Of a stretch of 23,834 bases of DNA, positions 10,001 through 23,159 are shown one piece after another; the stretch's first letter is position 1, and each line of letters starts with the position of its first letter. The translations under genes were made by a program, and so were the position numbers. Source of the stretch: Utricularia gibba. Lineage: Eukaryota; Streptophyta; Magnoliopsida; Lamiales; Lentibulariaceae. The notes under the pieces were generated by a model. It was given only the letters and a program-made list of their open reading frames with translations, was not told the origin of the DNA and made no database searches. The stretch lies in contig NEEC01000466.1 of assembly GCA_002189035.1 (NCBI GenBank), positions 1 through 23,834 of the forward strand, given 5' to 3'.

Positions 10001-11282
10001 TTTGTCCCGTTCTAGGTGCCCCCAAGACCGCCTCCTCAAGTATAAAGTAAGTTGTTGAAAAAATCATGTGGGGTGCACGTGACATCTTACTTTAAACAAA
10101 TGCATCATTATTTTCGTCGACTCGCACCGGTTGGGCTCATGAGCCGGACCGAACGCAGCGCCGGACCAAGTGCCCAGTGAGAGTGGCCGACACAAAACGA
10201 GAAGTTGTTCCTTGAAAAACCTTGTAGGAAGCCCCTGAAAACCGAACGTTAATAAGTGCATCGCTTTAGTTGCCAGGCTACAACTAACTTTCGGCCCTAA
10301 CCCAACCTGACCTTTGTCCCGTTCTAGGTGCCCCAAGACCGCCTCCTCAAGTATAAAGTAAGTTGTTGAAAAAATCATGTGGGTGCACGTGACATCTTAC
10401 TTTAAACAAATGCATCATTATTTTCGTCGACTCGCACCCGGTTGGGCTCATGAGCCGGACCGAACGCAGCGCCGGACCAAGTGCCCAGTGAGAGTGGCCG
10501 ACACAAAACGAGAAGTTGTTCCTTGAAAAACCTTGTAGGAAGCCCCTGAAAACGAACGTTAATAAGTGCATCGCTTTAGTTGCCAGGCTACAACTAACTT
10601 TCGGCCCTAACCCAACCTGACCTTTGTCCCTTCTAGGTGCCCCCAAGACCGCCTCCTCAAGTATAAAGTAAGTTGTTGAAAAAATCATGTGGGGTGCACG
10701 TGACATCTTACTTTAAACAAATGCATCATTATTTTCGTCGACTCGCACCGGTTGGGCTCATGAGCCGGACCGAACGCAGCGCCGGACCAAGTGCCCAGTG
10801 AGAGTGGCCGACACAAAACGAGAAGTTGTTCCTTGAAAAACCTTGTAGGAAGCCCTGAAAACCGAACGTTAATAAGTGCATCGCTTTAGTTGCCAGGCTA
10901 CAACTAACTTTCGGCCCTAACCGACCTTTGTCCCGTTCTAGGTGCCCCCATCCTCAAGTATAAAGTAAGTTGTTGAAAAAATCATGTGGGGTGCACGTGA
11001 CATTTACTTTAAACAAATGCATCATTATTTTCGTCGACTCGCACCCGGTTGGGCTCATGAGCGGACCGAACGCAGCGCCGGACCAAGTGCCCAGTGAGAG
11101 TGGCCGACAAAAACGAGAATTGTTCCTTGAAAAACCTTGTAGGAAGCCCCTGAAAACGAACGTTAATAAGTGCATCGCTTTAGTTGCCAGGCTACAACTA
11201 ACTTTCGGCCCTAACCCAACCTGACCTTTGTCCCGTTCTAGGTGCCCCCAAGACCGCCTCCTCAAGTATAAAGTAAGTTGTT
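7013..11282 (+). repeat. Intermediate array segment, units 24-37
   Basis: Fourteen units with mean length 305 bp. Most are 303-314 bp. Outliers are unit 25 (7327-7618, 292 bp, missing bases around 7561 and 7595), unit 32 (9477-9753, 277 bp) and unit 36 (10678-10974, 297 bp, missing AACCT-type and AGACCGCC-type stretches near 10922 and 10950). No gene is present. Confidence 0.88.
9477..9753 (+). repeat. Shortened monomer, 277 bp, left palindrome arm lost
   Basis: About 12 bp is missing between TCGCAC and ATGAGCC (9541-9552), removing the left arm of the palindrome while keeping the right arm. A second cluster of losses lies at 9713-9733, where the pyrimidine tract and C-run are reduced to GGTCCCGAAAGACC. 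Flanking units are 305 and 303 bp. Confidence 0.85.
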
Positions 11283-14200
11283 GAAAAAATCATGTGGGTG
11301 CACGTGACATCTTACTTTAAAAAATGCATCATTATTTTCGTCGACTCGCACCCGGTTGGGCTCATGAGCCGGAGAACGCAGCGCCGGACCAAGTGCCAGT
11401 GAGAGTGGCCGACACAAAACGAGAAGTTGTTCCTTGAAAAACCTTGTAGGAAGCCCCTGAAAACCGAACGTTAATAAGTGCATCGCTTTAGTTGCCAGGC
11501 TACAACTAACTTTCGGCCTAACCCAACCTGACCTTTGTCCCGTTCTAGGTGCCCCCCAAGACCGCCTCCTCAAGTATAAAGTAAGTTGTTGAAAAAATCA
11601 TGTGGGGTGCACGTGACATCTTACTTTAAACAAATGCATCATTATTTTCGTCGACTCGCACCCGGTTGGGCTCATGAGCCGGACCGAACGCAGCGCCGGA
11701 CCAAGTGCCCAGTGAGAGTGGCCGACACAAAACGAGAAGTTGTTCCTTGAAAAACCTTGTAGGAAGCCCCTGAAAACCGAACGTTAATAAGTGCATCGCT
11801 TTAGTTGCCAGGCTACAACTAACTTTCGGCCCTAACCCAACCTGACCTTTGTCCCGTTCTAGGTGCCCCCAAGACCGCCTCCTCAAGTATAAAGTAAGTT
11901 GTTGAAAAAATCATGTGGGGTGCACGTGACATCTTACTTTAAAAAATGCATCATTATTTTCGTCGACTCGCACCCGGTTGGGCTCATGAGCCGGACCGAA
12001 CGCAGCCGCGGACCAAGTGCCCAGTGAGAGTGGCCGACACAAAACGAGAAGTTGTTCCTTGAAAAACCTTGTAGGAAGCCCCTGAAAACCGAACGTTAAT
12101 AAGTGCATCGCTTTAGTTGCCAGGCTACAACTAACTTTCGGCCCTAACCCAACCTGACCTTGTCCCTTCTAGGTGCCCCCAAGACGCCTCCTCAAGTATA
12201 AAGTAAGTTGTTGAAAAAATCATGTGGGGTGCACGTGACATCTTACTTTAAACAAATGCATCATTATTTTCGTCGACTCGCACCGGTTGGGCTCATGAGC
12301 CGGACCGAACGCAGCGCCGGACCAAGTGCCCAGTGAGAGTGGCCGACACAAAACGAGAAGTTGTTCCTTGAAAAACCTTGTAGGAAGCCCCTGAAAACCG
12401 AACGTTAATAAGTGCATCGCTTTAGTTGCCAGGCTACAACTAACTTTCGGCCCTAACCCAACCTGACCTTTGTCCCGTTCTAGGTGCCCCCCAAGACCGC
12501 CTCCTCAAGTATAAAGTAAGTTGTTGAAAAAATCATGTGGGGTGCACGTGACATCTTACTTTAAACAAATGCATCATTATTTTCGTCGACTCGCACCGTT
12601 GGGCTCATGAGCCGGACCGAACGCAGCGCCGGACCAAGTGCCCAGTGAGAGTGGCCGACACAAAACGAGAAGTTGTTCCTTGAAAAACCTTGTAGGAAGC
12701 CCCTGAAAACCGAACGTTAATAAGTGCATCGCTTTAGTTGCCAGGCTACAACTAACTTTCGCCCTAACCCAACCTGACCTTTGTCCCGTTCTAGGTGCCC
12801 CCAAGACCGCCTCCTCAAGTATAAAGTAAGTTGTTGAAAAAATCATGTGGGGTGCACGTGACATCTTACTTTAAACAAATGCATCATTATTTTCGTCGAC
12901 TCGCACCGGTTGGGCTCATGAGCCGGACCGAACGCAGCGCCGGACCAAGTGCCCAGTGAGAGTGGCCGACACAAAACGAGAAGTTGTTCCTTGAAAAACC
13001 TTGTAGGAAGCCCCTGAAAACCGAACGTTAATAAGTGCATCGCTTTAGTTGCCAGGCTACAACTAACTTTCGGCCCTAACCCAACCTGACCTTTGTCCCG
13101 TTCTAGGTGCCCCCCAAGACCGCCTCCTCAAGTATAAAGTAAGTTGTTGAAAATGTGGGGTGCACGTGACATCTTACTTTAAACAAATGCATCATTATTT
13201 TCGTCGACTCGCACCCGGTTGGGCTCATGAGCCGGACCGAACGCAGCGCCGGACCAAGTGCCCAGTGAGAGTGGCCGACACAAAACGAGAAGTTGTTCCT
13301 TGAAAAACCTTGTAGGAAGCCCCTGAAAACCGAACGTTAATAAGTGCATCGCTTTAGTTGCCAGGCTACAACTAACTTTCGGCCCTAACCCAAGACCTTT
13401 GTCCCTTCTAGGTGCCCCCAAGACGCCTCCTCAAGTATAAAGTAAGTTGTTGAAAAAATCATGTGGGGTGCACGTGACATCTTACTTTAAACAAATGCAT
13501 CATTATTTTCGTCGACTCGCACCCGGTTGGGCTCATGAGCCGGACGAACGCAGCGCCGGACCAAGTGCCCAGTGAGAGTGGCCGACAAAAACGAGAAGTT
13601 GTTCCTTGAAAAACCTTGTAGGAAGCCCCTGAAAACCGAACGTTAATAAGTGCATCGCTTTAGTTGCCAGGCTACAACTAACTTTCGGCCCTAACCCAAC
13701 CTGACCTTTGTCCCGTTCTAGTGCCCCAAGACCGCCTCCTCAAGTATAAAGTAAGTTGTTGAAAAAATCATGTGGGGTGCACGTGACATCTTACTTTAAA
13801 CAAATGCATCATTATTTTCGTCGACTCGCACCCGGTTGGGCTCATGAGCCGGACCGAACGCAGCGCCGGACCAAGTGCCCAGTGAGAGTGGCCGACACAA
13901 AACGAGAAGTTGTTCCTTGAAAAACCTTGTAGGCCCCTGAAAACCGAACGTTAATAAGTGCATCGCTTTAGTTGCCAGGCTACAACTAACTTTCGGCCCT
14001 AACCCAACCTGACCTTTGTCCCGTTCTAGGTGCCCCCAAGACCGCCTCCTCAAGTATAAAGTAAGTTGTTGAAAAAATCATGTGGGGTGCACGTGACATC
14101 TTACTTTAAACAAATGCATCATTATTTTCGTCGACTCGCACCCGGTTGGGCTCATGAGCCGGACCGAACGCAGCGCCGGACCAAGTGCCCAGTGAGAGTG

Positions 14201-17200
14201 GCCGACACAAAACGAGAAGTTGTTCCTTGAAAAACCTTGTAGGAAGCCCCTGAAAACCGAACGTTAATAAGTGCATCGCTTTAGTTGCCAGGCTACAACT
14301 AACTTTCGGCCCTAACCCAACCTGACCTTTGTCCCGTTCTAGGTGCCCCCCAAGACCGCCTCCTCAAGTATAAAGTAAGTTGTTGAAAAAATCATGTGGG
14401 GTGCACGTGACATCTTACTTTAAACAAATGCATCATTATTTTCGTCGACTCGCACCGGTTGGGCTCATGAGCGGACCGAACGCAGCGCCGGACCAAGTGC
14501 CCAGTGAGAGTGGCCGACACAAAAGAAAGTTGTTCCTTGAAAAACCTTGTAGGAAGCCCCTGAAAACCGAACGTTAATAAGTGCATCGCTTTAGTTGCCA
14601 GGCTACAACTAACTTTCGGCCCTAACCCAACCTGACCTTTGTCCCGTTCTAGGTGCCCCCAAGACCGCCTCCTCAAGTATAAAGTAAGTTGTTGAAAAAT
14701 CATGTGGGTGCACGTGACATCTTACTTTAAACAAATGCATCATTATTTTCGTCGACTCGCACCCGGTTGGGCTCATGAGCCGGACCGAACGCAGCGCCGG
14801 ACCAAGTGCCCAGTGAGAGTGGCCGACACAAACGAGAAGTTGTTCCTTGAAAAACCTTGTAGGAAGCCCCTGAAAACCGAACGTTAATAAGTGCATCGCT
14901 TTAGTTGCCAGGCTACAACTAACTTTCGGCCCTAACCCAACCTGACCTTTGTCCCGTTCTAGGTGCCCCCCAAGACCGCCTCCTCAAGTATAAAGTAAGT
15001 TGTTGAAAAATCATGTGGGGTGCACGTGACATCTTACTTTAAACAAATGCATCATTATTTTCGTCGACTCGCACCCGGTTGGGCTCATGAGCCGGACCGA
15101 ACGCAGCCGGACCAAGTGCCGTGAGAGTGGCCGACACAAACGAGAAGTTGTTCCTTGAAAAACCTTGTAGGAAGCCCCTGAAAACCGAACGTTAATAAGT
15201 GCATCGCTTTAGTTGCCAGGCTACAACTAACTTTCGGCCCTAACCCAACCTGACCTTGTCCCGTTCTAGGTGCCCCCCAAGACCGCCTCCTCAAGTATAA
15301 AGTAAGTTGTTGAAAAAATCATGTGGGGTGCACGTGACATCTTACTTTAAACAAATGCATCATTATTTTCGTCGACTCGCACCCGGTTGGGCTCATGAGC
15401 CGGACCGAACGCAGCGCCGGACCAAGTGCCCAGTCCGACACAAACGAGAAGTTGTTCCTTGAAAAACCTTGTAGGAAGCCCCTGAAAACCGAACGTTAAT
15501 AAGTGCATCGCTTTAGTTGCCAGGCTACAACTAACTTTCGGCCTAACCCAACCTGACCTTTGTCCCGTTCTAGGTGCCCCCAAGACCGCCTCCTCAAGTA
15601 TAAAGTAAGTTGTTGAAAAAATCATGTGGGTGCACGTGACATCTTACTTTAAACAAATGCATCATTATTTTCGTCGACTCGCACCCGGTTGGGCTCATGA
15701 GCCGGACCGAACGCAGCGCCGGACCAAGTGCCCAGTGAGAGTGGCCGACACAAAACGAGAAGTTGTTCCTTGAAAAACCTTGTAGGAAGCCCCTGAAAAC
15801 CGAACGTTAATAAGTGCATCGCTTTAGTTGCCAGGCTACAACTAACTTTCGGCCCTAACCCAACCTGACCTTTTGTCCCTTCTAGGTGCCCCCAAGACCG
15901 CCTCCTCAAGTATAAAGTAAGTTGTTGAAAAATCATGTGGGGTGCACGTGACATCTTACTTTAAACAAATGCATCATTATTTTCGTCGACTCGCACCCGG
16001 TTGGGCTCATGAGCCGGACCGAACGCAGCCGGACCAAGTGCCCAGTGAGAGTGGCCGACACAAAACGAGAAGTTGTTCCTTGAAAAACCTTGTAGGAAGC
16101 CCCTGAAAACCGAACGTTAATAAGTGCATCGCTTTAGTTGCCAGGCTACAACTAACTTTCGGCCTAACCCAACCTGACTTTGTCCCTTCTAGGTGCCCCC
16201 AACCGCCTCCTCAAGTATAAAGTAAGTTGTTGAAAAATCATGTGGGGTGCACGTGACATCTTACTTTAAACAAATGCATCATTATTTTCGTCGACTCGCA
16301 CCCGGTTGGGCTCATGAGCCGGACCGAACGCAGCGCCGGACCAAGTGCCAGTGAGAGTGGCCGACACAAAACGAGAAGTTGTTCCTTGAAAAACCTTGTA
16401 GGAAGCCCCTGAAAACCGAACGTTAATAAGTGCATCGCTTTAGTTGCCAGGCTACAACTAACTTTCGGCCCTAACCCAACCTGACCTTTGTCCCGTTCTA
16501 GGTGCCCCCAAGACCGCCTCCTCAATATAAAGTAAGTTGTTGAAAAAATCATGTGGGGTGCACGTGACATCTTACTTTAAACAAATGCATCATTATTTTC
16601 GTCGACTCGCACCGGTTGGGCTCATGAGCCGGACCGAACGCAGCGCCGGACCAAGTGCCCAGTGAGAGTGGCCGACACAAAACGAGAAGTTGTTCCTTGA
16701 AAAACCTTGTAGGAAGCCCCTGAAAACCGAACGTTAATAAGTGCATCGCTTTAGTTGCCAGGCTACAACTAACTTTCGGCCCTAACCCAACCTGACCTTT
16801 GTCCCGTTCTAGGTGCCCCCCAAGACCGCCTCCTCAAGTATAAAGTAAGTTGTTGAAAAAATCATGTGGGGTGCACGTGACATCTTACTTTAAACAAATG
16901 CATCATTATTTTCGTCGACTCGCACCCGTTGGGCTTGAGCCGGACGAACGCAGCGCCGGACCAAGTGCCCAGTGAGAGTGGCCGACACAAAACGAGAAGT
17001 TGTTCCTTGAAAAACCTTGTAGGAAGCCCCTGAAAACCGAACGTTAATAAGTGCATCGCTTTAGTTGCCAGGCTACAACTAACTTTCGGCCTAACCCAAC
17101 CTGACCTTTGTCCCGTTCTAGGTGCCCCCAAGACCGCCTCCTCAAGTATAAAGTAAGTTGTTGAAAAAATCATGTGGGGTGCACGTGACATCTTACTTTA

Positions 17201-19641
17201 AACAAATGCATCATTATTTTCGTCGACTCGCACCCGGTTGGGCTCATGAGCCGGACCGAACGCAGCGCCGGACGTGCCCAGTGAGAGTGGCCGACACAAA
17301 ACGAGAAGTTGTTCCTTGAAAAACCTTGTAGGAAGCCCCTGAAAACCGAACGTTAATAAGTGCATCGCTTTAGTTGCCAGGCTACAACTAACTTTCGGCC
17401 CTAACCCAACCTGACCTTTGTCCCGTTCTAGGTGCCCCCCAAGACCGCCTCCTCAAGTATAAAGTAAGTTGTTGAAAAAATCATGTGGGGTGCACGTGAC
17501 ATCTTACTTTAAACAAATGCATCATTATTTTCGTCGACTCGCACCCGGTTGGGCTCATGAGCCGGACCGAACGCAGCCCGGACCAAGTGCCCAGTGAGAG
17601 TGGCCGACACAAAAACGAGAAGTTGTTCCTTGAAAAACCTTGTAGGAAGCCCCTGAAAACCGAACGTTAATAAGTGCATCGCTTTAGTTGCCAGGCTACA
17701 ACTAACTTTCGGCCTAACCCAACCTGACCTTTGTCCCGTTCTAGGTGCCCCCCAAGACCGCCTCCTCAAGTATAAAGTAAGTTGTTGAAAAAATCATGTG
17801 GGGTGCACGTGACATCTTACTTTAAACAAATGCATCATTATTTTCGTCGACTCGCACCCGGTTGGGCTCATGAGCCGGACCGAACGCAGCGCCCGGACCA
17901 AGTGCCCAGTGAGAGTGGCCGACACAAAACGAGAAGTTGTTCCTTGAAAAACCTTGTAGGAAGCCCCTGAAAACCGAACGTTAATAAGTGCATCGCTTTA
18001 GTTGCCAGGCTACAACTAACTTTCGGCCCTAACCCAACCTGACCTTTGTCCCTTCTAGGTGCCCCCAAGACCGCCTCCTCAAGTATAAAGTAAGTTGTTG
18101 AAAAAAATGTGGGGTGCACGTGACATCTTACTTTAAACAAATGCATCATTATTTTCGTCGACTCGCACCCGGTTGGGCTCATGAGCCGGACCGAACGCAG
18201 CGCCGGACCAAGTGCCCAGTGAGAGTGGCCGACACAAAGAAGTTGTTCCTTGAAAAACCTTGTAGGAAGCCCCTGAAAACCGAACGTTAATAAGTGCATC
18301 GCTTTAGTTGCCAGGCTACAACTAACTTTCGGCCTAACCCAACCTGACCTTTGTCCCGTTCTAGGTGCCCCCAAGACCGCCTCCTCAAGTATAAAGTAAG
18401 TTGTTGAAAAAATCATGTGGGGTGCACGTGACATCTTACTTTAAAAAATGCATCATTATTTTCGTCGACTCGCACCCGTTGGCTCATGAGCCGGACGAAC
18501 GCAGCGCCGGACCAAGTGCCCAGTGAGAGTGGCCGACAAAAACGAGAAGTTGTTCCTTGAAAAACCTTGTAGAAGCCCCTGAAAACCGAACGTTAATAAG
18601 TGCATCGCTTTAGTTGCCAGGCTACAACTAACTTTCGGCCTAACCCAACCTGACCTTTGTCCCTTCTAGGTGCCCCCCAAGACCGCCTCCTCAAGTATAA
18701 AGTAAGTTGTTGAAAAAATCATGTGGGTGCACGTGACATCTTACTTTAAACAAATGCATCATTATTTTCGTCGACTCGCACCCGGTTGGGCTCATGAGCC
18801 GGACCGAACGCAGCGCCGACCAAGTGCCCAGTGAGAGTGGCCGACACAAAACGAGAAGTTGTTCCTTGAAAAACCTTGTAGGAAGCCCCTGAAAACCGAA
18901 CGTTAATAAGTGCATCGCTTTAGTTGCCAGGCTACAACTAACTTTCGGCCCTAACCCAACCTGACCTTTGTCCCGTTCTAGGTGCCCCCAAGACCGCCTC
19001 CTCAAGTATAAAGTAAGTTGTTGAAAAAATCATGTGGGGTGCACGTGACATCTTACTTTAAACAAATGCATCATTATTTTCGTCGACTCGCACCCGGTTG
19101 GGCTCATGAGCCGGACCGAACGCAGCGCCGGACCAAGTGCCCAGTGAGAGTGGCCGACACAAAACGAGAAGTTGTTCCTTGAAAAACCTTGTAGGAAGCC
19201 CCTGAAAACCGAACGTTAATAAGTGCATCGCTTTAGTTGCCAGGCTACAACTAACTTTCGGCCCTAACCCAACCTGACCTTTGTCCCGTTCTAGGTGCCC
19301 CCAAGACCGCCTCCTCAAGTATAAAGTAAGTTGTTGAAAAAATCATGTGGGGTGCACGTGACATCTTACTTTAAACAAATGCATCATTATTTTCGTCGAC
19401 TCGCACCGGTTGGCTCATGAGCCGGACCGAACGCAGCGCCGACCAAGTGCCCAGTGAGAGTGGCCGACACAAAACGAGAAGTTGTTCCTTGAAAAACCTT
19501 GTAGGAAGCCCCTGAAACCAATTAATAAGTGCATCGCTTTAGTTGCCAGGCTACAACTAACTTTCGGCCCTAACCCAACCTGACCTTTGTCCCGTTCTAG
19601 GTGCCCCCAAGACCGCCTCCTCAAGTATAAAGTAAGTTGTT
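11283..19641 (+). repeat. Well-preserved array segment, units 38-64
   Basis: Twenty-seven units of 303-314 bp, about 310 bp on average. Differences from the reference are mostly single-base losses in short runs. The few insertions seen are one base each: near 12007 (CAGCCGCGG), 15873 (four T before GTCCC), 17612 (five A in CACAAAAACG) and 17893 (GCGCCCGG). The unit at 19336 has CTGAAACCAATTAATAAG where the reference has AACGTT, explainable by deletions alone. No gene is present. Confidence 0.9.
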
Positions 19642-21117
19642 GAAAAATCATGTGGGGTGCACGTGACATCTTACTTTAAACAAATGCATCATTATTTTCG
19701 TCGACTCGCACCCGGTTGGGCTCATGAGCCGGACCCGCAGCGCCGGACCAAGTGCCCAGTGAGAGTGGCCGACACAAAAACGAGAAGTTGTTCCTTGAAA
19801 AACCTTGTAGGAAGCCCCTGAAAACCGAACGTTAATAAGTGCATCGCTTTAGTTGCCAGGCTACAACTAACTTTCGGCCCTAACCCAACCTGACCTTTGT
19901 CCCGTTCTAGGTGCCCCCAAGACCGCTCCTCAAGTGTAAGTTGTTGAAAAATCATGTGGGGTGCACGTGACATCTTACTTTAAACAAATGCATCATTATT
20001 TTCGTCGACTCGCACCCGATGAGCCGGACCGAACGCAGCGCCGGACCAAGTGCCCAGTGAGAGTGGCCGACACAAAACGAGAAGTTGTTCCTTGAAAAAC
20101 CTTGTAGGAAGCCTGAAAACGAACGTTAATAAGTGCATCGCTTTAGTTGCCAGGCTACAACTAACTTTCGGCCCTAACCAACCTGACCTTTGTCCCGTTC
20201 TAGGTGCCCCCCAAGACCGCCTCCTCAAGTATAAAGTAAGTTGTTGAAAAAATCATGTGGGGTGCACGTGACATCTTACTTTAAACAAATGCATCATTAT
20301 TTTCGTCGACTCGTTGGGCTCATGAGCCGGACCGAACGCAGCGCCGGACCAAGTGCCCAGTGAGAGTGGCCGACACAAAACGAGAAGTTGTTCCTTGAAA
20401 AACCTTGTAGGAAGCCCCTGAAAACCGAACGTTAATAAGTGCATGCTTTAGTTGCCAGGCTACAACTAACTTTCGGCCCTAACCCAACCTGACCTTGTCC
20501 CGTTCTAGGTGCCCCCCAATCCTCAAGTATAAAGTAAGTTGTTGAAAAAATCATGTGGGTGCACGTGACATCTTACTTTAAACAAATGCATCATTATTTT
20601 CGTCGACTCGCACCGGTTGGGCTCATGAGCACCGAACGCAGCGCCGGACAAGTGCCAGTGAAGTGGCCGACACAAAACGAGAAGTTGTTCCTTGAAAACC
20701 TTGTAGGAAGCCCCTGAAAACCGAACGTTAATAAGTGCATCGCTTTAGTTGCCCTACAACTAACTTTCGGCCCTAACCCAACCTGACCTTTGTCCGTTCT
20801 AAAGACCGCCTCCTCAAGTATAAAGTAAGTTGTTGAAAAAATCATGTGGGTGCACGTGACATCTTACTTTAAACAAATGCATCATTATTTTCGTCGACTC
20901 GCACCCGGTTGGCTCATGAGCCGTGCCCAGTGAGAGTGCACACAAAACGAGAAGTTGTTCCTTGAAAAACCTTGTAGGAAGCCCCTGAAAACCGAACGTT
21001 AATAAGTGCATCGCTTTAGTTGCCAGGCTACAACTAACTTTCGGCCCTAACCAACCTGACCTTTGTCCCGTTCTAGGTGCCCCCCAAGACGCCTCCTCAA
21101 GTATAAAGTAAGTTGTT

Positions 21118-21688
21118 GAAAAAATCATGTGGGGTGCACGTGACATCTTACTTTAAACAAATGCATCATTATTTTCGTCGACTCGCACCCGGTTGGGCTC
21201 ATGAGCCGGACCGAACGCAGCGCCGGACAAGTGCCCAGTGAGAGTGGCCGACACAAAACGAGAAGTTGTTCTTGAAAACCTTGTAGGAAGCCCTGAAAAC
21301 CGAACGTTAATAAGTGCATCGCTTTAGTTGCCAGGCTACAACTAACTTTCGGCCTAACCCAACCTGACCTTTGTCCCGTTCTAGGTGCCCCCAAGACCGC
21401 CTCCTCAAGTATCATGTGGGTGCACGTGACATCTTACTTTAAACAAATGCATCATTATTTTCGTCGACTCGCACATGAGCCGGACCGAACGCAGCGCCGG
21501 ACCAAGTGCCCAGTGAGAGTGGCCGACACAAAACGAGAAGTTGTTCCTTGAAAAACCTTGTAGGAAGCCCCTGAAACCGAACGTTAATAAGTGCATCGCT
21601 TTAGTTGCCAGGCTAACTAACTTTCGGCCTAACCCAACCTGACTTGTCCCTTCTAGGTGCCCCCAGCCTCCTCAGTATAAAAGTTGTT
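21118..21688 (+). repeat. Two monomers fused by loss of the unit boundary
   Basis: This is the only boundary in the window where the usual AAAGTAAGTTGTTGAAAAA linker is absent. Near 21405-21416 the sequence runs CCTCAAGTATCATGTGGG, joining CAAGTAT of one unit directly to ATCATG of the next, a loss of about 19 bp. Both sides contain AT, so a short-homology or slippage join is possible. The second unit (21411-21688, 278 bp) has further losses near 21475 and 21616-21680. Confidence 0.88.
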
Positions 21689-22892
21689 GAAAAAATCATG
21701 TGGGTGCACGTGACATCTTACTTTAAACAAATGCATCATTATTTTCGTCGACTCGCACCCGGTTGGGCTCATGAGCCGGACCGAACGCAGCGCCGGACCA
21801 AGTGCCCAGTGAGAGTGGCCGACACAAAACGAGAAGTTGTTCCTTGAAAAACCTTGTAGGAACCCTGAAAACCGAACGTTAATAAGTGCATCGCTTTAGT
21901 TGCCAGGCTACAACTAACTTTCGGCCCTAACCCAACCTGACCTTTGTCCCGTTCTAGTGCCCCCAAGACGCCTCCTCAAGTATAAAGTAAGTTGTTGAAA
22001 AATCATGTGGGGTGCACGTGACATCTTACTTTAAACAAATGCATCATTATTTTCGTCGACTCGCACCCGGTTGGGCGAGCCGGACCGAACGCAGCGCCGG
22101 ACCAAGTGCCCACAACACAAAACGAGAAGTTGTTCCTTGAAAAACCTTGTAGGAAGCCCCTGAAAACCGAACGTTAATAAGTGCATCGCTTTAGTTGCCA
22201 GGCTACAACTAACTTTCGGCCTAACCAACCTGACCTTTGTCCGTTCTAAAGACCGCCTCCTCAAGTATAAAGTAAGTTGTTGAAAAAATCATGTGGGGTG
22301 CACGTGACATCTTACTTTAAACAAATGCATCATTATTTTCGTCGACTCGCACCCGGTTGGGCTCATGAGCCGGACCGAACGCAGCGCCGGACCAAGTGCC
22401 CAGTGAGAGTGGCCGACACAAAACGAGAAGTTGTTCCTTGAAAAACCTTGTAGGAAGCCCCTGAAACCGAACGTTAATAAGTGCATCGCTTTAGTTGCCA
22501 GGCTACAACTAACTTTCGGCCCTAACCCAACCTGACCTTTGTCCGTTCTAGTGCCCCCAAGACCGCCTCCTCAAGTATAAAGTAAGTTGTTGAAAAAATC
22601 ATGTGGGGTGCACGTGACATCTTACTTTAAACAAATGCATCATTATTTTCGTCGACTCGCACCGGTTGGGCTCATGAGCCGGACCGAACGCAGCGCCGGA
22701 CCAAGTGCCCAGTGAGAGTGGCCGACACACAAAACGAGAAGTTGTTCCTTGAAAAACCTTGTAGGAAGCCCCTGAAAACCGAACGTTAATAAGTGCATCG
22801 TTTAGTTGCCAGGCTAATAACTTTCGGCCCTAACGACCTTTGTCCCGTTCTAGTGCCCCCCAGACCGCCTCCTCAAGTATAAAGTAAGTTTT

Positions 22893-23159
22893 GAAAAAAT
22901 CATGTGGGGTGCACGTGACATCTTACTTTAAACAAATGCATCATCGTCGACTCGCAATGAGCAACGCAGCGCCGACCAAGTGCCCAGAGAGTGGCCGACA
23001 CAAAACGAGAAGTTGTTCCTTGAAAAACCTTGTAGGAGCCCCTGAAAACCGAACGTTAATAAGTGCATCGCTTTAGTTGCCAGGCTACAACTAACTTTCG
23101 GCCCTAACCCAACCTGAAGGTGCCCCAAGACCGCCTCCTCAAGTATAAAGTAAGTTGTT
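22893..23159 (+). repeat. Shortened monomer, 267 bp
   Basis: This is the second-shortest unit. Lost stretches include TATTTT after CATCAT (22945), the left palindrome arm before ATGAGC (22956), bases between GAGC and AACGC (22961), and about 18 bp including the CTTTGTCCCG tract (23117). The losses give a subsequence of the reference rather than substituted bases. The unit before it also lost one base of its terminal AAGTTGTT near 22889. Confidence 0.85.

Noticed and set aside
17868-18434. Minus-strand open frame of 188 codons, the longest in the window
   Set aside because: It spans two satellite units and exists only because local indels keep a frame open across the boundary. The intact 314-bp period breaks any frame, and indels are tolerated freely, so there is no coding constraint.
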